Positions 25,896 to 34,563 of a stretch of 39,909 nucleotides of DNA are shown here, piece by piece. The number at the start of each line of letters is the position of its first letter. Within the stretch, counting starts at the first letter, position 1. The stretch lies in contig CAKZLD010000238.1 of assembly GCA_937125135.1 (NCBI GenBank), positions 1 to 39,909 of the forward strand, given 5' to 3'. The notes under the pieces are model-generated. The model had not been told where the DNA came from. It made no database searches and saw nothing but the letters and a program-made list of their open reading frames with translations. The stretch is from an uncultured Ignavibacterium sp. GTDB lineage: Bacteria; Bacteroidota; Ignavibacteria; Ignavibacteriales; Ignavibacteriaceae. The translations under genes and the position numbers were made by a program.

Positions 25896-26816
25896 TCAGT
25901 AATTAAATAAAGATGGAAATCCATTTTGTTTAACAGCATTATATCTCTTGATAGTTAAGTCAGTATATTCTTTGTTAATATCACAGCCAATAAATTTTCT
26001 ATTACCTATAATTGTTGAAGCTATTCCTGTTGTACCACTTCCACAAAATGGATCAAAAATTATATCCTCTGGTTTTGTTGACGCTAAAATAATTCTTTTC
26101 AAAAGAGCCAAAGGTTTTTGAGTAAGGTGTTTGCCAAATTCTTTTTCACTTTGTGAAGTTGTAGGAATACTCCATACACTCCTCATTTGATTATCAGGTT
26201 TTTTCAAACTATCCTCGGGAAATTTCCCGTTTTTCATCGCCTCATAATTGAAATAATGCTTTGCTTTTTTATCTTTTCTAGCCCAAAGAATTGTTTCGTG
26301 AGACGCAGTAAAGAATCTACAAGAAAGGTTAGGAGAAGCATTTGGTTTGAACCAGGCAATATCATTCAATAAGTGAAATTTATGTTTTTGCAAAAGATAT
26401 CCACATTGATAGATACTATGATATGTGCCACTGATCCAAATAGTTCCCTCTGGTTTGAGAATCCTTCTACATTCTTTAATCCAAGCTTCGTGAAAGACTA
26501 AATCATTATCAAAGCCATTTGATTTATCCCAATTACCTTTATTAACACTTACCATCCGACCATTTTGACAAGTAAATCCATCATTAGAAAGCAAATAAGG
26601 TGGGTCTGCGAAAATCATATCTACATAATTATCAGAAAAGCGATTCATCAAAGCAAGACTATCTACGTTATACAGCGCAAAATCATCTGTTTTGAATACA
26701 GGCTTTATATTTTGCTTAATCTCATTCGTTGAAATATATTCTACTAATTTTTCTAAGACTAAATTGCTAGGTGACATTGGGTAGATTTGATTTTCTCTTA
26801 TCTTAAATTTAATCAA
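25896..26816 (-). CDS. Type II DNA methyltransferase, beta class, DpnA-like (probable N6-adenine)
   Basis: A 306-residue enzyme using S-adenosylmethionine. Motif IV is DPPY (71-74, in MIFADPPYLLSNDG) and comes before the SAM-binding motif I FDPFCGSGTTG (254-264), the beta-class order. The stretch VSVNKGNWDK (89-98), the NPAPNLSCR-like NASPNLSCRFFT (159-170) and HYFNYEAM recall DpnA, the second methylase of the DpnII system, which modifies GATC. It is therefore likely to protect against the endonuclease downstream. The start may be TTG at 26816 or ATG at 26777 (MSPSNLVLEK); neither has a good ribosome site. It lies 26 nt after surE on the same strand. Confidence 0.85.
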   Translation of the reverse strand: MIKFKIRENQIYPMSPSNLVLEKLVEYISTNEIKQNIKPVFKTDDFALYNVDSLALMNRFSDNYVDMIFADPPYLLSNDGFTCQNGRMVSVNKGNWDKSNGFDNDLVFHEAWIKECRRILKPEGTIWISGTYHSIYQCGYLLQKHKFHLLNDIAWFKPNASPNLSCRFFTASHETILWARKDKKAKHYFNYEAMKNGKFPEDSLKKPDNQMRSVWSIPTTSQSEKEFGKHLTQKPLALLKRIILASTKPEDIIFDPFCGSGTTGIASTIIGNRKFIGCDINKEYTDLTIKRYNAVKQNGFPSLFNY

Positions 26817-26842
26817 AAAACAATTAAAAATTTACCTTTAAA

Positions 26843-27619
26843 CTATTTCTTCGATTCAATCAATCTTTCAACATCCCATTCTTTCATTTTTTCATACATG
26901 TCATAGTCTGTCAAATCAAAATGAATAGGTGTAACGGATACATATTTATTTTTTATTGCTATCTGATCGAATTCGAGAGAATTATCAAGCTCAACTAAAT
27001 TACCCGTGAGCCAATAGTAATTTCTTCCATATGGATCAACTCTTTTTTCATAAACATCATCCCACTTAGATTTTCCCTGCTTAGTGATTCTTATTCCTGC
27101 TATTTGTTCTTCAGGCAAATTCGGCACATTAACATTGAGCATAGTCCCATTCGGAATTCCGCGCTTTTTAATTTCGAGTGAAAGATATTTTGCAACTTTT
27201 GCAGCAAAAGAAAAATCATTTACTGTATGACTTGTAACTGAAACAGCCATTGAAGGCACATCCATAATCGCTGCTTCACGTGCAGCTGATACAGTCCCCG
27301 AATAAATTATATTAACTGCAGTATTCGAGCCGTGATTTATTCCGGATACCATCAAATCAGGATATTCATTCATAATATTGCGTATTCCGATTTTTACACA
27401 ATCAGCAGGAGTTCCGTCAATTGCGTATCCGAAAAATTTTCCATCTCTGTGATACTCAAAAACGCGTAAAGGAGTTTGCATTGTAATTGCGTGTCCGACT
27501 GCACTCTGCTCTTTGTGTGGAGCTACAACTGTTACATCTGCAATTTCTTTCAATGAATTTACTAATGCGTAAATTCCTGCAGAGTCGATACCGTCATCAT
27601 TTGAAACTAAAATTTTCAA
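26843..27619 (-). CDS. surE: 5'/3'-nucleotidase SurE
   Basis: A 258-residue metal-dependent phosphatase that removes phosphate from nucleoside monophosphates. The start MKILVSNDDGIDSAG carries the metal-binding Asp8-Asp9 pair. Other conserved segments are SAVGHAIT (about 39-46), the SGINHGSNTAVN loop (about 92-104), YSGTVSAAREA and LNVNVPNLP. The length is typical. The gene is divergent from the short-chain dehydrogenase gene, with 111 bp between the starts; I did not find a full-consensus promoter for either direction. The restriction-modification genes follow on the same strand. Confidence 0.96.
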   Translation of the reverse strand: MKILVSNDDGIDSAGIYALVNSLKEIADVTVVAPHKEQSAVGHAITMQTPLRVFEYHRDGKFFGYAIDGTPADCVKIGIRNIMNEYPDLMVSGINHGSNTAVNIIYSGTVSAAREAAIMDVPSMAVSVTSHTVNDFSFAAKVAKYLSLEIKKRGIPNGTMLNVNVPNLPEEQIAGIRITKQGKSKWDDVYEKRVDPYGRNYYWLTGNLVELDNSLEFDQIAIKNKYVSVTPIHFDLTDYDMYEKMKEWDVERLIESKK

Positions 27620-27730
27620 CTTTATTTCCTAAATTATTTTTTTCAACTTGTAATATACCACCAACACAAAAAATTTTAGTAAATAAACTCTTCCTTTCTT
27701 AATATTAATACAAAGATTTAAGAATTTATT

Positions 27731-28507
27731 ATGAAGATTGATTTATCAAACAAAGTCATACTTATAACCGGAGCTTCTTCCGGAATTGGCTATTATCTTG
27801 TAAAAAAGTTGACAAGCGAAAAGGTAAGACTTGCAATTATCTCACGAAGAAAAGAATTACTTGATGAACTTATTGAAGAACTCAATCCACTCAACCAACA
27901 AATAATTGCTTACAAATGTGATGTCCGAAATTTTGAGGAAGTTAAGTTTGTTTACAATCAAATTAAAAATGATTTCGGGCAGGTCGATATCGCAATCTTA
28001 AATTCAGGAGTGAGCTATCGAATGAGTGAGAGCTCTTTTGAAATTGAAAAAGCCAGAGAAATTTTCGACACAAACTTTTTCGGTGTTGTCAATTTTGTTA
28101 GTGTTATGAAGAATGATTTTATTGAAAAGAAATCAGGAACTATAGTTGGAGTCTCAAGTCTCGCAGATACACGAGGATTTCCGGGAAGTGGATTTTACTG
28201 TGCAAGCAAATCAGCACTTACAACATTTTTGGAAAGTTTAAGAATTGAATTGCGTAAACATAATGTTTCTGTTATAACAGTTAGACCGGGGTTTGTAAGA
28301 ACTCCGATGACTGATAAAAATGAATTCTTTATGCCGTTTCTAATGGAGCCTGATTTAGCTGCGGAAATTATTATCAAAAGAATAAAGAAAAACAAACCTG
28401 TTATTGAATTCCCATTCGCTTTAAGTTTGATGGTAAGAGTTCTAAAGTTTATGCCAAGAAGTATTTTCGAATTCTTAGCTTCAAAAAAATTAAAATCACG
28501 TTTATAA
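27731..28507 (+). CDS. Short-chain dehydrogenase/reductase
   Basis: A 258-residue SDR with an N-terminal nucleotide-binding motif TGASSGIG (13-20), CDVRNFEEV after the fourth strand, NSG in place of the usual NAG, catalytic Ser in GVSSLAD and the YxxxK pair Tyr156/Lys160 (FYCASK). The arginine-rich SRRKE after the second strand favours NADPH. The substrate cannot be told from sequence; the profile resembles DltE/YqjQ-like and sphinganine-reductase-like SDRs. The lamin-tail protein gene starts 15 nt after its stop, so the two may be co-transcribed. Confidence 0.9.
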   Translation: MKIDLSNKVILITGASSGIGYYLVKKLTSEKVRLAIISRRKELLDELIEELNPLNQQIIAYKCDVRNFEEVKFVYNQIKNDFGQVDIAILNSGVSYRMSESSFEIEKAREIFDTNFFGVVNFVSVMKNDFIEKKSGTIVGVSSLADTRGFPGSGFYCASKSALTTFLESLRIELRKHNVSVITVRPGFVRTPMTDKNEFFMPFLMEPDLAAEIIIKRIKKNKPVIEFPFALSLMVRVLKFMPRSIFEFLASKKLKSRL

Positions 28508-28521
28508 TCGGTGAAAGTTTT

Positions 28522-31500
28522 ATGAAAAAATTATATTTACTATTTTTTTTCATTTTTATAACTCTGAGAGTTTCAGCACAAATTGATACCTCAATAATTT
28601 TTTCTGAGATCATGTTTAATCCAATAAGCGGTAACAATGAGTTCGTTGAGATTTACAATCTAAGCTCCACCTCATCTGTAAACCTCGCTGGATTGAAGAT
28701 TAAATATTACACCTCAACTCCTGATTTAATAATTGATGCTGGCTTTGGAACAGTTCTGCCGCCAAATTCTTACGCAGTAGTTTTTGAAAATGATTATGAT
28801 TTAACAAGCGGGATTTATTCGGGACTTGTTCCACCAAATGCTTTGATATTGAAAATATCAGATAATTCTTTTGGAACATCAGGAATGGCAAACACAACAA
28901 GCCGACCACTATGGCTTCTTCGTGCCAATAATGATACTATTGATGCATATATCTATTCAGCGAATAATTCAACATCATTCTCTGATGAAAAAATTATTCT
29001 CAACAGAGATTCATCTCAAACTAACTGGGCAAATTCTTTGATTGTTAACGGAACACCGGGATTTAAAAATTCTGTTTCACCAACGAATTATGATTTACAG
29101 TTAGCTTCATTAATTTTTAATCCGGAGTTTCCCATCTCTGGAAGTAATGTTACGGTAACTGCCAAAGTGAAAAATGTTGGAATTTTAACCGCACAAAATT
29201 TTGTTGTCAGATTATATAATGATTTAAATTTTGATTCTACTGCTCAGACAAATGAATTAATTTTTTCACAAAACATATCTTCTCTTTTAAGTAATGATTC
29301 GATCAACGTAAATCATACTATCCTCTCTCCTCAAATTGGATTATATCAGATAATTGCCCAAGTGTTTTTCAATGAAGATGAAAACCCAAACAACAACAGA
29401 AGAATCGGTAGATTCACTGTCAGTCCGCCAGGAGCACAGTACAACGATATTGTGATAAACGAGATAATGTATGCTCCATCTTCTCCGCAACCAGAATGGA
29501 TAGAGTTGTTGAATAAAAGTTCTAATCCAATTAACCTGAAAAAATGGAGAGTGTTTGACGCTTCTTCTTCTGTATTGATTACAAGTCAGGATTTTGTTTT
29601 ACAACCAGATTCATTTGTTGTGATAACTGCTGATTCATCAGTATTAAATTATTTCCCAATCACATCAAGAATAATTAGAGTTTCACTGCCGGCACTAAAT
29701 AATAACGGGGATGCTGTTGTTATAAAAGATTCTCTAAACTTCATTATTGACTCACTCTTTTACTTACCAAGTTGGGGTGGTAATACTGGCGGAAGGTCTC
29801 TCGAAAGAGTTTTCAAAGACGCTTCAAGTACAGAGCCATCCAACTGGAAAACATCATTGAGTCCTTTTAGAGCAACTCCTGGCAGAATAAATTCTGTAAC
29901 TCCGAAAGATTATGATCTTGCAATTACTTCCTTCAATCCACTAAAAACTTTTGCAGTTGTTGGTGAAGAAATTCAGTTTAAGGTGGGAATAAAAAATGTT
30001 GGACTAAATCTGATATCTTCCTCATCAGCTTTACTATATCGCGATGCAAATCAGGATTCAATACCACAAGCAAACGAATTTATTAGTCAGAATGTAATCC
30101 AATCTTTGAATGTGAATGATAGCACAACATTTATCATCTCAACTAACAACTTTGATGAAGGCATTAACAGATACATATTGAAACTTCTGTCATTTTCAGA
30201 TGATGATACATCAAATAACATTGCTTTATCATCGGTAAATGGAGTTTCAATCAATGAAATCCGAAACGATCTTGTAATCAATGAAATAATGTATGCACCA
30301 CAAAGTCCCGAACCCGAGTGGATAGAAATTTATAATCGTTCAAACAAAGTAATTAACCTGCTAAGCTATAAAATTGCAGATGCTGTGGATACACAGAAAG
30401 TAGTTTTCTCAAGCACTGTACTACAGCCACAGGAGTACTTAGTAATTTCAAAAGATTCTTCTATCTTTAATTTATACCCAATAAACTCTAAAGTAATAAT
30501 CAGAAGTTTTCCATCATTAAATAATAGTGATGATAAAATAATTTTACTGGATTCGCTGAATCGTGTAATAGATTCACTTCAATACTTTTCACGATGGGGT
30601 GGAACAAATGGTAAATCGCTTGAAAGAATAAGCAGTGAACTTGCATCAACAGATTCATCCAATTGGAAAACATCCTCAAGCAAATTGAAAGCTACACCCG
30701 GATGGATCAATTCCGTTACTCAGAAAAACTATGATGTGCAAATTTCTGATATTATTTTTAGTCCACGATTTCCGATTTCTGGTGATAATGTTTCCATATC
30801 ATCGTTGATTAAAAATATTGGGAAGAATTTTGCAACAATTACCACAAAACTTTTCGAAGACACTGATTTGGATTCAATCCCAGACATTCTGTTAGAAACG
30901 AAAGCACAAATCAATATTGGCAGCTTGGACTCAATATCTGTTTTGTTCAATTATCAAATTCAGAATATTCAAAGTGAAAGAGCATTTTTTGTTCAGGCAG
31001 TATTTTCTGCAGACGAGGATACATCGAACAACTATTTCTATAAAAGAATTCAGTCAGGATTTCAGTTTAACAATATTGTCATCAACGAAATAATGTTTGC
31101 TCCAATCGGAGGTGAACCAGAGTGGATTGAACTTTATAACAAAACAGATTTTCAAATCAACTTAAAAGGATGGCGAATCTCTGATGTAATTACAACTCCT
31201 CAATCAACAGAAATCAAAAATGATTTTTTCATTCTTCCAAAATCTTACGTTGTAATTAGCAAAGACACATCCATTTTTAACTTTCACAGAGTTATTCCTT
31301 CTCCAGTATTAAGACTTAATTTTGCTTCGCTGAATAATGATATTGATGGGGTTATTCTAAGAGACAATCGCGGACTTAGCATTGATTCGGTTTTTTATTC
31401 GAATCAGTGGGGAGGAACGAATGGATTTTCATTGGAAAGAATTTCAATTAACTCACAATCAAATCTATCATCAAATTGGGCAAGCAGTTTGGACAATGAG

Positions 31501-33198
31501 CAAAGCACTCCGGGAAGAATAAACAGCATTACACCAAAGCAGGAAGATTTGTCTGTAACTGATTTGTTGTTCAGTCCAAGATTTCCTACGTTAGGACAGA
31601 ATGTAAACGTATCAGCTAAGATCAAAAATTTCGGTTCGAATCGTTCCTCAAGTTTTGAAGTCAGATTTTACATTGATAGCGACTCGAATAATGTGGTAGA
31701 TCAGTTATTGGGTGTTTCTACCGCTAATAATGTAAATCCATCTGATTCAATAATTATCAATTGTCCGAATCGAATAACAAATCTCAATAAAAAAATTTTA
31801 GTTGCTGCAGAAGTTAAATATTCAAATGATGAAGACACATTAAATAATTTTATTGAAAAGTTTATTGAGCCGGGTTTTGCAGAAGGCTTGATTAAATTCA
31901 GTGAAGTAATGTATAATCCCGCTGATAATAAACCAGAATGGATAGAGCTTTATAATTCATCTTCTGATTCAATTAACATTAAAAACTGGAGTATAAGTGA
32001 TATACTAACAACTCCGACAAAAGGATTTATTACTAATCAGGATATTTATGTTAAACCTCAAGAGTATTTCATAATTACAAAGGACACATCCTTTAATAGA
32101 TTTTATCCTGATGTAACCTCAAAAATATTTTATACTAACTTTGGAACGTTGGGAAATACTTCAGATGGAATAATTTTATATGACTTCAGAAATGGAATTA
32201 TTGATAGTTTGTTCTACCGTTCAAGTTGGGGAAATAAAAAAGATGTTTCTCTTGAAAGAATCTCTTTCAATCAATTGACGAACGACAGTACAAACTGGAC
32301 TCTCTCGATTAGTAGAAACGGTAGTACTCCCGGCAAAGAAAATTCTATTAACAATGCTCCTCTCTATCAGAGAAACTCAGTAGTCTTCAATGAAATTATG
32401 TTCGATCCTGATATTGATAATAGTGAGTTCATCGAGTTCTATAATATTTCAGATGATCCCGTAAATATTGGTGGATGGTTTATCAGCGATGGGAATGACA
32501 ATAAATTTAGATTAAGTAATTCAAATTTCAGTTTGCCTCCAAAGTCGTATTTTTTATTGGCAGCCGACTCGATCACAATTTCAAAATATAATTTGCAGTC
32601 ATCAGAGAATATTAATATAGTTGGTAAATCTGACATCAGTCTTTCAAACAGCGGTGAAATAATTTTATTAAAAGATGTTCTTGGAAGAGTTATTGATTCA
32701 ATTTATTATTCACCGAAATGGCACAACCGAAATTTTACAAATACAAAAAATCGTTCGCTTGAAAGAATAAATCCGTTTTTGAATTCTAACGAGCCGTCGA
32801 ATTGGAATTCAAGTGTAAGTGAAATCGGAGCAACACCAAATAAAACCAATAGTATTTTCACCATCAACCCAAACTCTCAGTCAACTTTATCAGTTTCACC
32901 AAATCCATTTTCTCCTGACAATGATGGATTTGAAGATTTCTGTATTATAAATTATAATCTTACTCAGACAGTTGCTCAGGTAAGAATTAAAATATTCGAT
33001 AGCAAAGGTAGATTAGTAAGAACATTATTGAATAATCAACCGAGCGGCTCAAGTGGTTCAGTAATTTTCGATGGTAAAGATGATGATGGAAGAACTTTGA
33101 GAATTGGTATCTATATTATTTTCATTGAAGCTTTGAACGATAATTCAGGAGTTGTGGAGACTAATAAGACAGTGGTTGTTGTTGCGAGAAAATTGTAA
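28522..33198 (+). CDS. Large exported protein with six lamin-tail domains alternating with CARDB domains
   Basis: A 1558-residue protein with a signal peptide (LYLLFFFIFITLRVSAQ). Six lamin-tail (LTD) domains begin near residues 28, 309, 583, 850, 1123 and 1286; each opens with a form of INEIMYAP...PEWIELYN. Four CARDB-like Ig domains (each opening YD(L/V)...F(S/N)PxFP...G) sit after the first four LTDs, making a ~270-residue module repeated four times. The C-terminal ~100 residues (from SVSPNPFSPDNDGFEDF, with IKIFDSKGRLVRTL and LRIGIYIIFI) form a FlgD-like/T9SS-type sorting domain. In bacteria LTD domains occur in surface and extracellular proteins, often with nucleases, but no nuclease domain is visible here. 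It may act as a long surface fibre or adhesive spacer; this is inference. Confidence 0.87.
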   Translation: MKKLYLLFFFIFITLRVSAQIDTSIIFSEIMFNPISGNNEFVEIYNLSSTSSVNLAGLKIKYYTSTPDLIIDAGFGTVLPPNSYAVVFENDYDLTSGIYSGLVPPNALILKISDNSFGTSGMANTTSRPLWLLRANNDTIDAYIYSANNSTSFSDEKIILNRDSSQTNWANSLIVNGTPGFKNSVSPTNYDLQLASLIFNPEFPISGSNVTVTAKVKNVGILTAQNFVVRLYNDLNFDSTAQTNELIFSQNISSLLSNDSINVNHTILSPQIGLYQIIAQVFFNEDENPNNNRRIGRFTVSPPGAQYNDIVINEIMYAPSSPQPEWIELLNKSSNPINLKKWRVFDASSSVLITSQDFVLQPDSFVVITADSSVLNYFPITSRIIRVSLPALNNNGDAVVIKDSLNFIIDSLFYLPSWGGNTGGRSLERVFKDASSTEPSNWKTSLSPFRATPGRINSVTPKDYDLAITSFNPLKTFAVVGEEIQFKVGIKNVGLNLISSSSALLYRDANQDSIPQANEFISQNVIQSLNVNDSTTFIISTNNFDEGINRYILKLLSFSDDDTSNNIALSSVNGVSINEIRNDLVINEIMYAPQSPEPEWIEIYNRSNKVINLLSYKIADAVDTQKVVFSSTVLQPQEYLVISKDSSIFNLYPINSKVIIRSFPSLNNSDDKIILLDSLNRVIDSLQYFSRWGGTNGKSLERISSELASTDSSNWKTSSSKLKATPGWINSVTQKNYDVQISDIIFSPRFPISGDNVSISSLIKNIGKNFATITTKLFEDTDLDSIPDILLETKAQINIGSLDSISVLFNYQIQNIQSERAFFVQAVFSADEDTSNNYFYKRIQSGFQFNNIVINEIMFAPIGGEPEWIELYNKTDFQINLKGWRISDVITTPQSTEIKNDFFILPKSYVVISKDTSIFNFHRVIPSPVLRLNFASLNNDIDGVILRDNRGLSIDSVFYSNQWGGTNGFSLERISINSQSNLSSNWASSLDNEQSTPGRINSITPKQEDLSVTDLLFSPRFPTLGQNVNVSAKIKNFGSNRSSSFEVRFYIDSDSNNVVDQLLGVSTANNVNPSDSIIINCPNRITNLNKKILVAAEVKYSNDEDTLNNFIEKFIEPGFAEGLIKFSEVMYNPADNKPEWIELYNSSSDSINIKNWSISDILTTPTKGFITNQDIYVKPQEYFIITKDTSFNRFYPDVTSKIFYTNFGTLGNTSDGIILYDFRNGIIDSLFYRSSWGNKKDVSLERISFNQLTNDSTNWTLSISRNGSTPGKENSINNAPLYQRNSVVFNEIMFDPDIDNSEFIEFYNISDDPVNIGGWFISDGNDNKFRLSNSNFSLPPKSYFLLAADSITISKYNLQSSENINIVGKSDISLSNSGEIILLKDVLGRVIDSIYYSPKWHNRNFTNTKNRSLERINPFLNSNEPSNWNSSVSEIGATPNKTNSIFTINPNSQSTLSVSPNPFSPDNDGFEDFCIINYNLTQTVAQVRIKIFDSKGRLVRTLLNNQPSGSSGSVIFDGKDDDGRTLRIGIYIIFIEALNDNSGVVETNKTVVVVARKL

Positions 33199-33212
33199 CT
33201 CTGGAAATAAAA

Positions 33213-33236
33213 AAGCCGTTCATTTCTGAACGGCTT
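33213..33236 (-). terminator. Rho-independent terminator between convergent genes
   Basis: A perfect 10-bp stem (AAGCCGTTCA / TGAACGGCTT) with a 4-nt loop. On the minus strand it is followed by TTTTATTT, so it ends the T9SS cargo gene at 33260-34489. On the plus strand the hairpin lies 15 nt after the lamin-tail gene stop but is followed by CTATCTC rather than a T-run, so it would be weaker in that direction. Confidence 0.9.
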
Positions 33237-33259
33237 CTATCTCTCTTATACAAACCGAA

Positions 33260-34489
33260 TTACTTACTTAGAATCATTTTCTTAACTGAACTGAATTTGG
33301 TTCCGTCAATTCCTGCAGCTTCTAATTTATAGAAGTAAACACCTGTGTTCATTCCAGCAGCGTTGAAATTAATTTCATGATTTCCAGCAGCGAGATTTCC
33401 ATTCAATAGAGTTGATACTTCCTGTCCCAATACATTAAATACTTTCAAGCTTACTTTGCTATCTGCTGCTAAGCTGAAGTTAATCTTAGTTGAAGGATTG
33501 AATGGATTAGGAAAGTTCTGATTTAAAGAAAATTCTTTCGGATTAAGAATTTCAACTTCAACTACTTTGCTCAAATCTGATGTCCCATCTAAATCAATTT
33601 GCTTTAATCTGTAAGAATAGGTTCCTGAATTCAAGTTTCTATCAATGAACTGATAATTTTGTGGTTGAGTAGTTGTACCTGCACCTTTTACAAATCCAAT
33701 AGTTGTAAATCCATTTCCATTACTTCTTTGAATTTCGAAACCTTGGTTATTCTTTTCTGTAGCCGTTGCCCAATTAAGAACGACATTATTATTGTTTGCA
33801 GTTGCAGTGAAAGAAGTGAGTTCTACAGGAATATATCCTGCTCCTCTAACTTCAAGTTTGTCAATACCAACATAATTCGAATAATTTCCACTAGGTCCAC
33901 CATCAAAAATTTGATATTGAATTGCAAATCTTACAAAACCAGTAACTGTAAAAATATATCTATAAATTTCCCAGCCACTTTCGCCGGTACGAAATCTTGG
34001 CGATGATATTGTAAAATCGGAAATTGCACTTCCACCTGTAGGAGAAACTTTTACATAAAGTGAATCATCATAAGTATTATTGTCCGGTGAACGATGATAG
34101 AAACTAAGAGTATCACCAGCTGTAACTCCAATTATAGGAGAAATGAGCCAATGATCAATATAAAATCCGTTTGCTCCATTAAAATTTGAAGCTACATATC
34201 CTGAGTCGGGTCCTTCAAATGCAGTAAAAACAAATGGAGTACCAGTAAACCAAGCTGCAGTAGTTCCTCCACCATCCTGATTAATGACAGTCCATCCTCG
34301 GGCTTGCAATGCTGCTACTGAATTACTTTGATTGAAGTAATCTGAAAAGATCAAAGCTTCAATATTCATAGTTGTATTATCAGGTTCTGGTTTAAGACTT
34401 TCTCCTGTTCCGGGTCGAGCGCCGTTGTCTTGCGCAATTAAAAAATTAAATGCAAGTAAAGAAACGAAAAGAACTAATAAATTTTTCAT
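33260..34489 (-). CDS. T9SS cargo protein with choice-of-anchor J domain
   Basis: A 409-residue exported protein. The signal peptide is about 1-19 (LLVLFVSLLAFNFLIAQ). Residues about 45-215 form a choice-of-anchor J (cleaved-adhesin-like) beta-sandwich: FSDYFNQ, GWTVINQDG, WLISPIIGV, SFYHRSPD and SLYVKVSPTG. From residue 220 (PVELTSFTA) runs a ~95-residue fibronectin-III-like domain, then the T9SS sorting domain (FPNPFNPSTKINFSL, VFNVLGQEV, NTGVYFYKLE, KKMILSK). The tail from 220 onward is shared with the next two genes. An excellent ribosome site, AAGGAGGT (34498-34491), precedes the ATG. Function beyond surface binding is unknown. Confidence 0.9.
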   Translation of the reverse strand: MKNLLVLFVSLLAFNFLIAQDNGARPGTGESLKPEPDNTTMNIEALIFSDYFNQSNSVAALQARGWTVINQDGGGTTAAWFTGTPFVFTAFEGPDSGYVASNFNGANGFYIDHWLISPIIGVTAGDTLSFYHRSPDNNTYDDSLYVKVSPTGGSAISDFTISSPRFRTGESGWEIYRYIFTVTGFVRFAIQYQIFDGGPSGNYSNYVGIDKLEVRGAGYIPVELTSFTATANNNNVVLNWATATEKNNQGFEIQRSNGNGFTTIGFVKGAGTTTQPQNYQFIDRNLNSGTYSYRLKQIDLDGTSDLSKVVEVEILNPKEFSLNQNFPNPFNPSTKINFSLAADSKVSLKVFNVLGQEVSTLLNGNLAAGNHEINFNAAGMNTGVYFYKLEAAGIDGTKFSSVKKMILSK

Positions 34490-34517
34490 AACCTCCTTAA
34501 ATTATTGAACAATATAA

Positions 34518-34552
34518 AAGATGACATCTTTTTGCTAAAAAGATGTCATCTT
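34518..34552 (-). terminator. Rho-independent terminator with nested palindrome
   Basis: A perfect 16-bp inverted repeat, AAGATGACATCTTTTT / AAAAAGATGTCATCTT, with loop GCT. Read on the minus strand it is followed by TTATATTG and lies 12 nt after the stop of the 700-residue cargo gene, so it terminates that transcript. The outer 13 bases of each arm are themselves almost palindromic (AAGATGACATCTT), so each arm could also fold alone. Confidence 0.85.
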
Positions 34553-34563
34553 GGTGAATTAAA

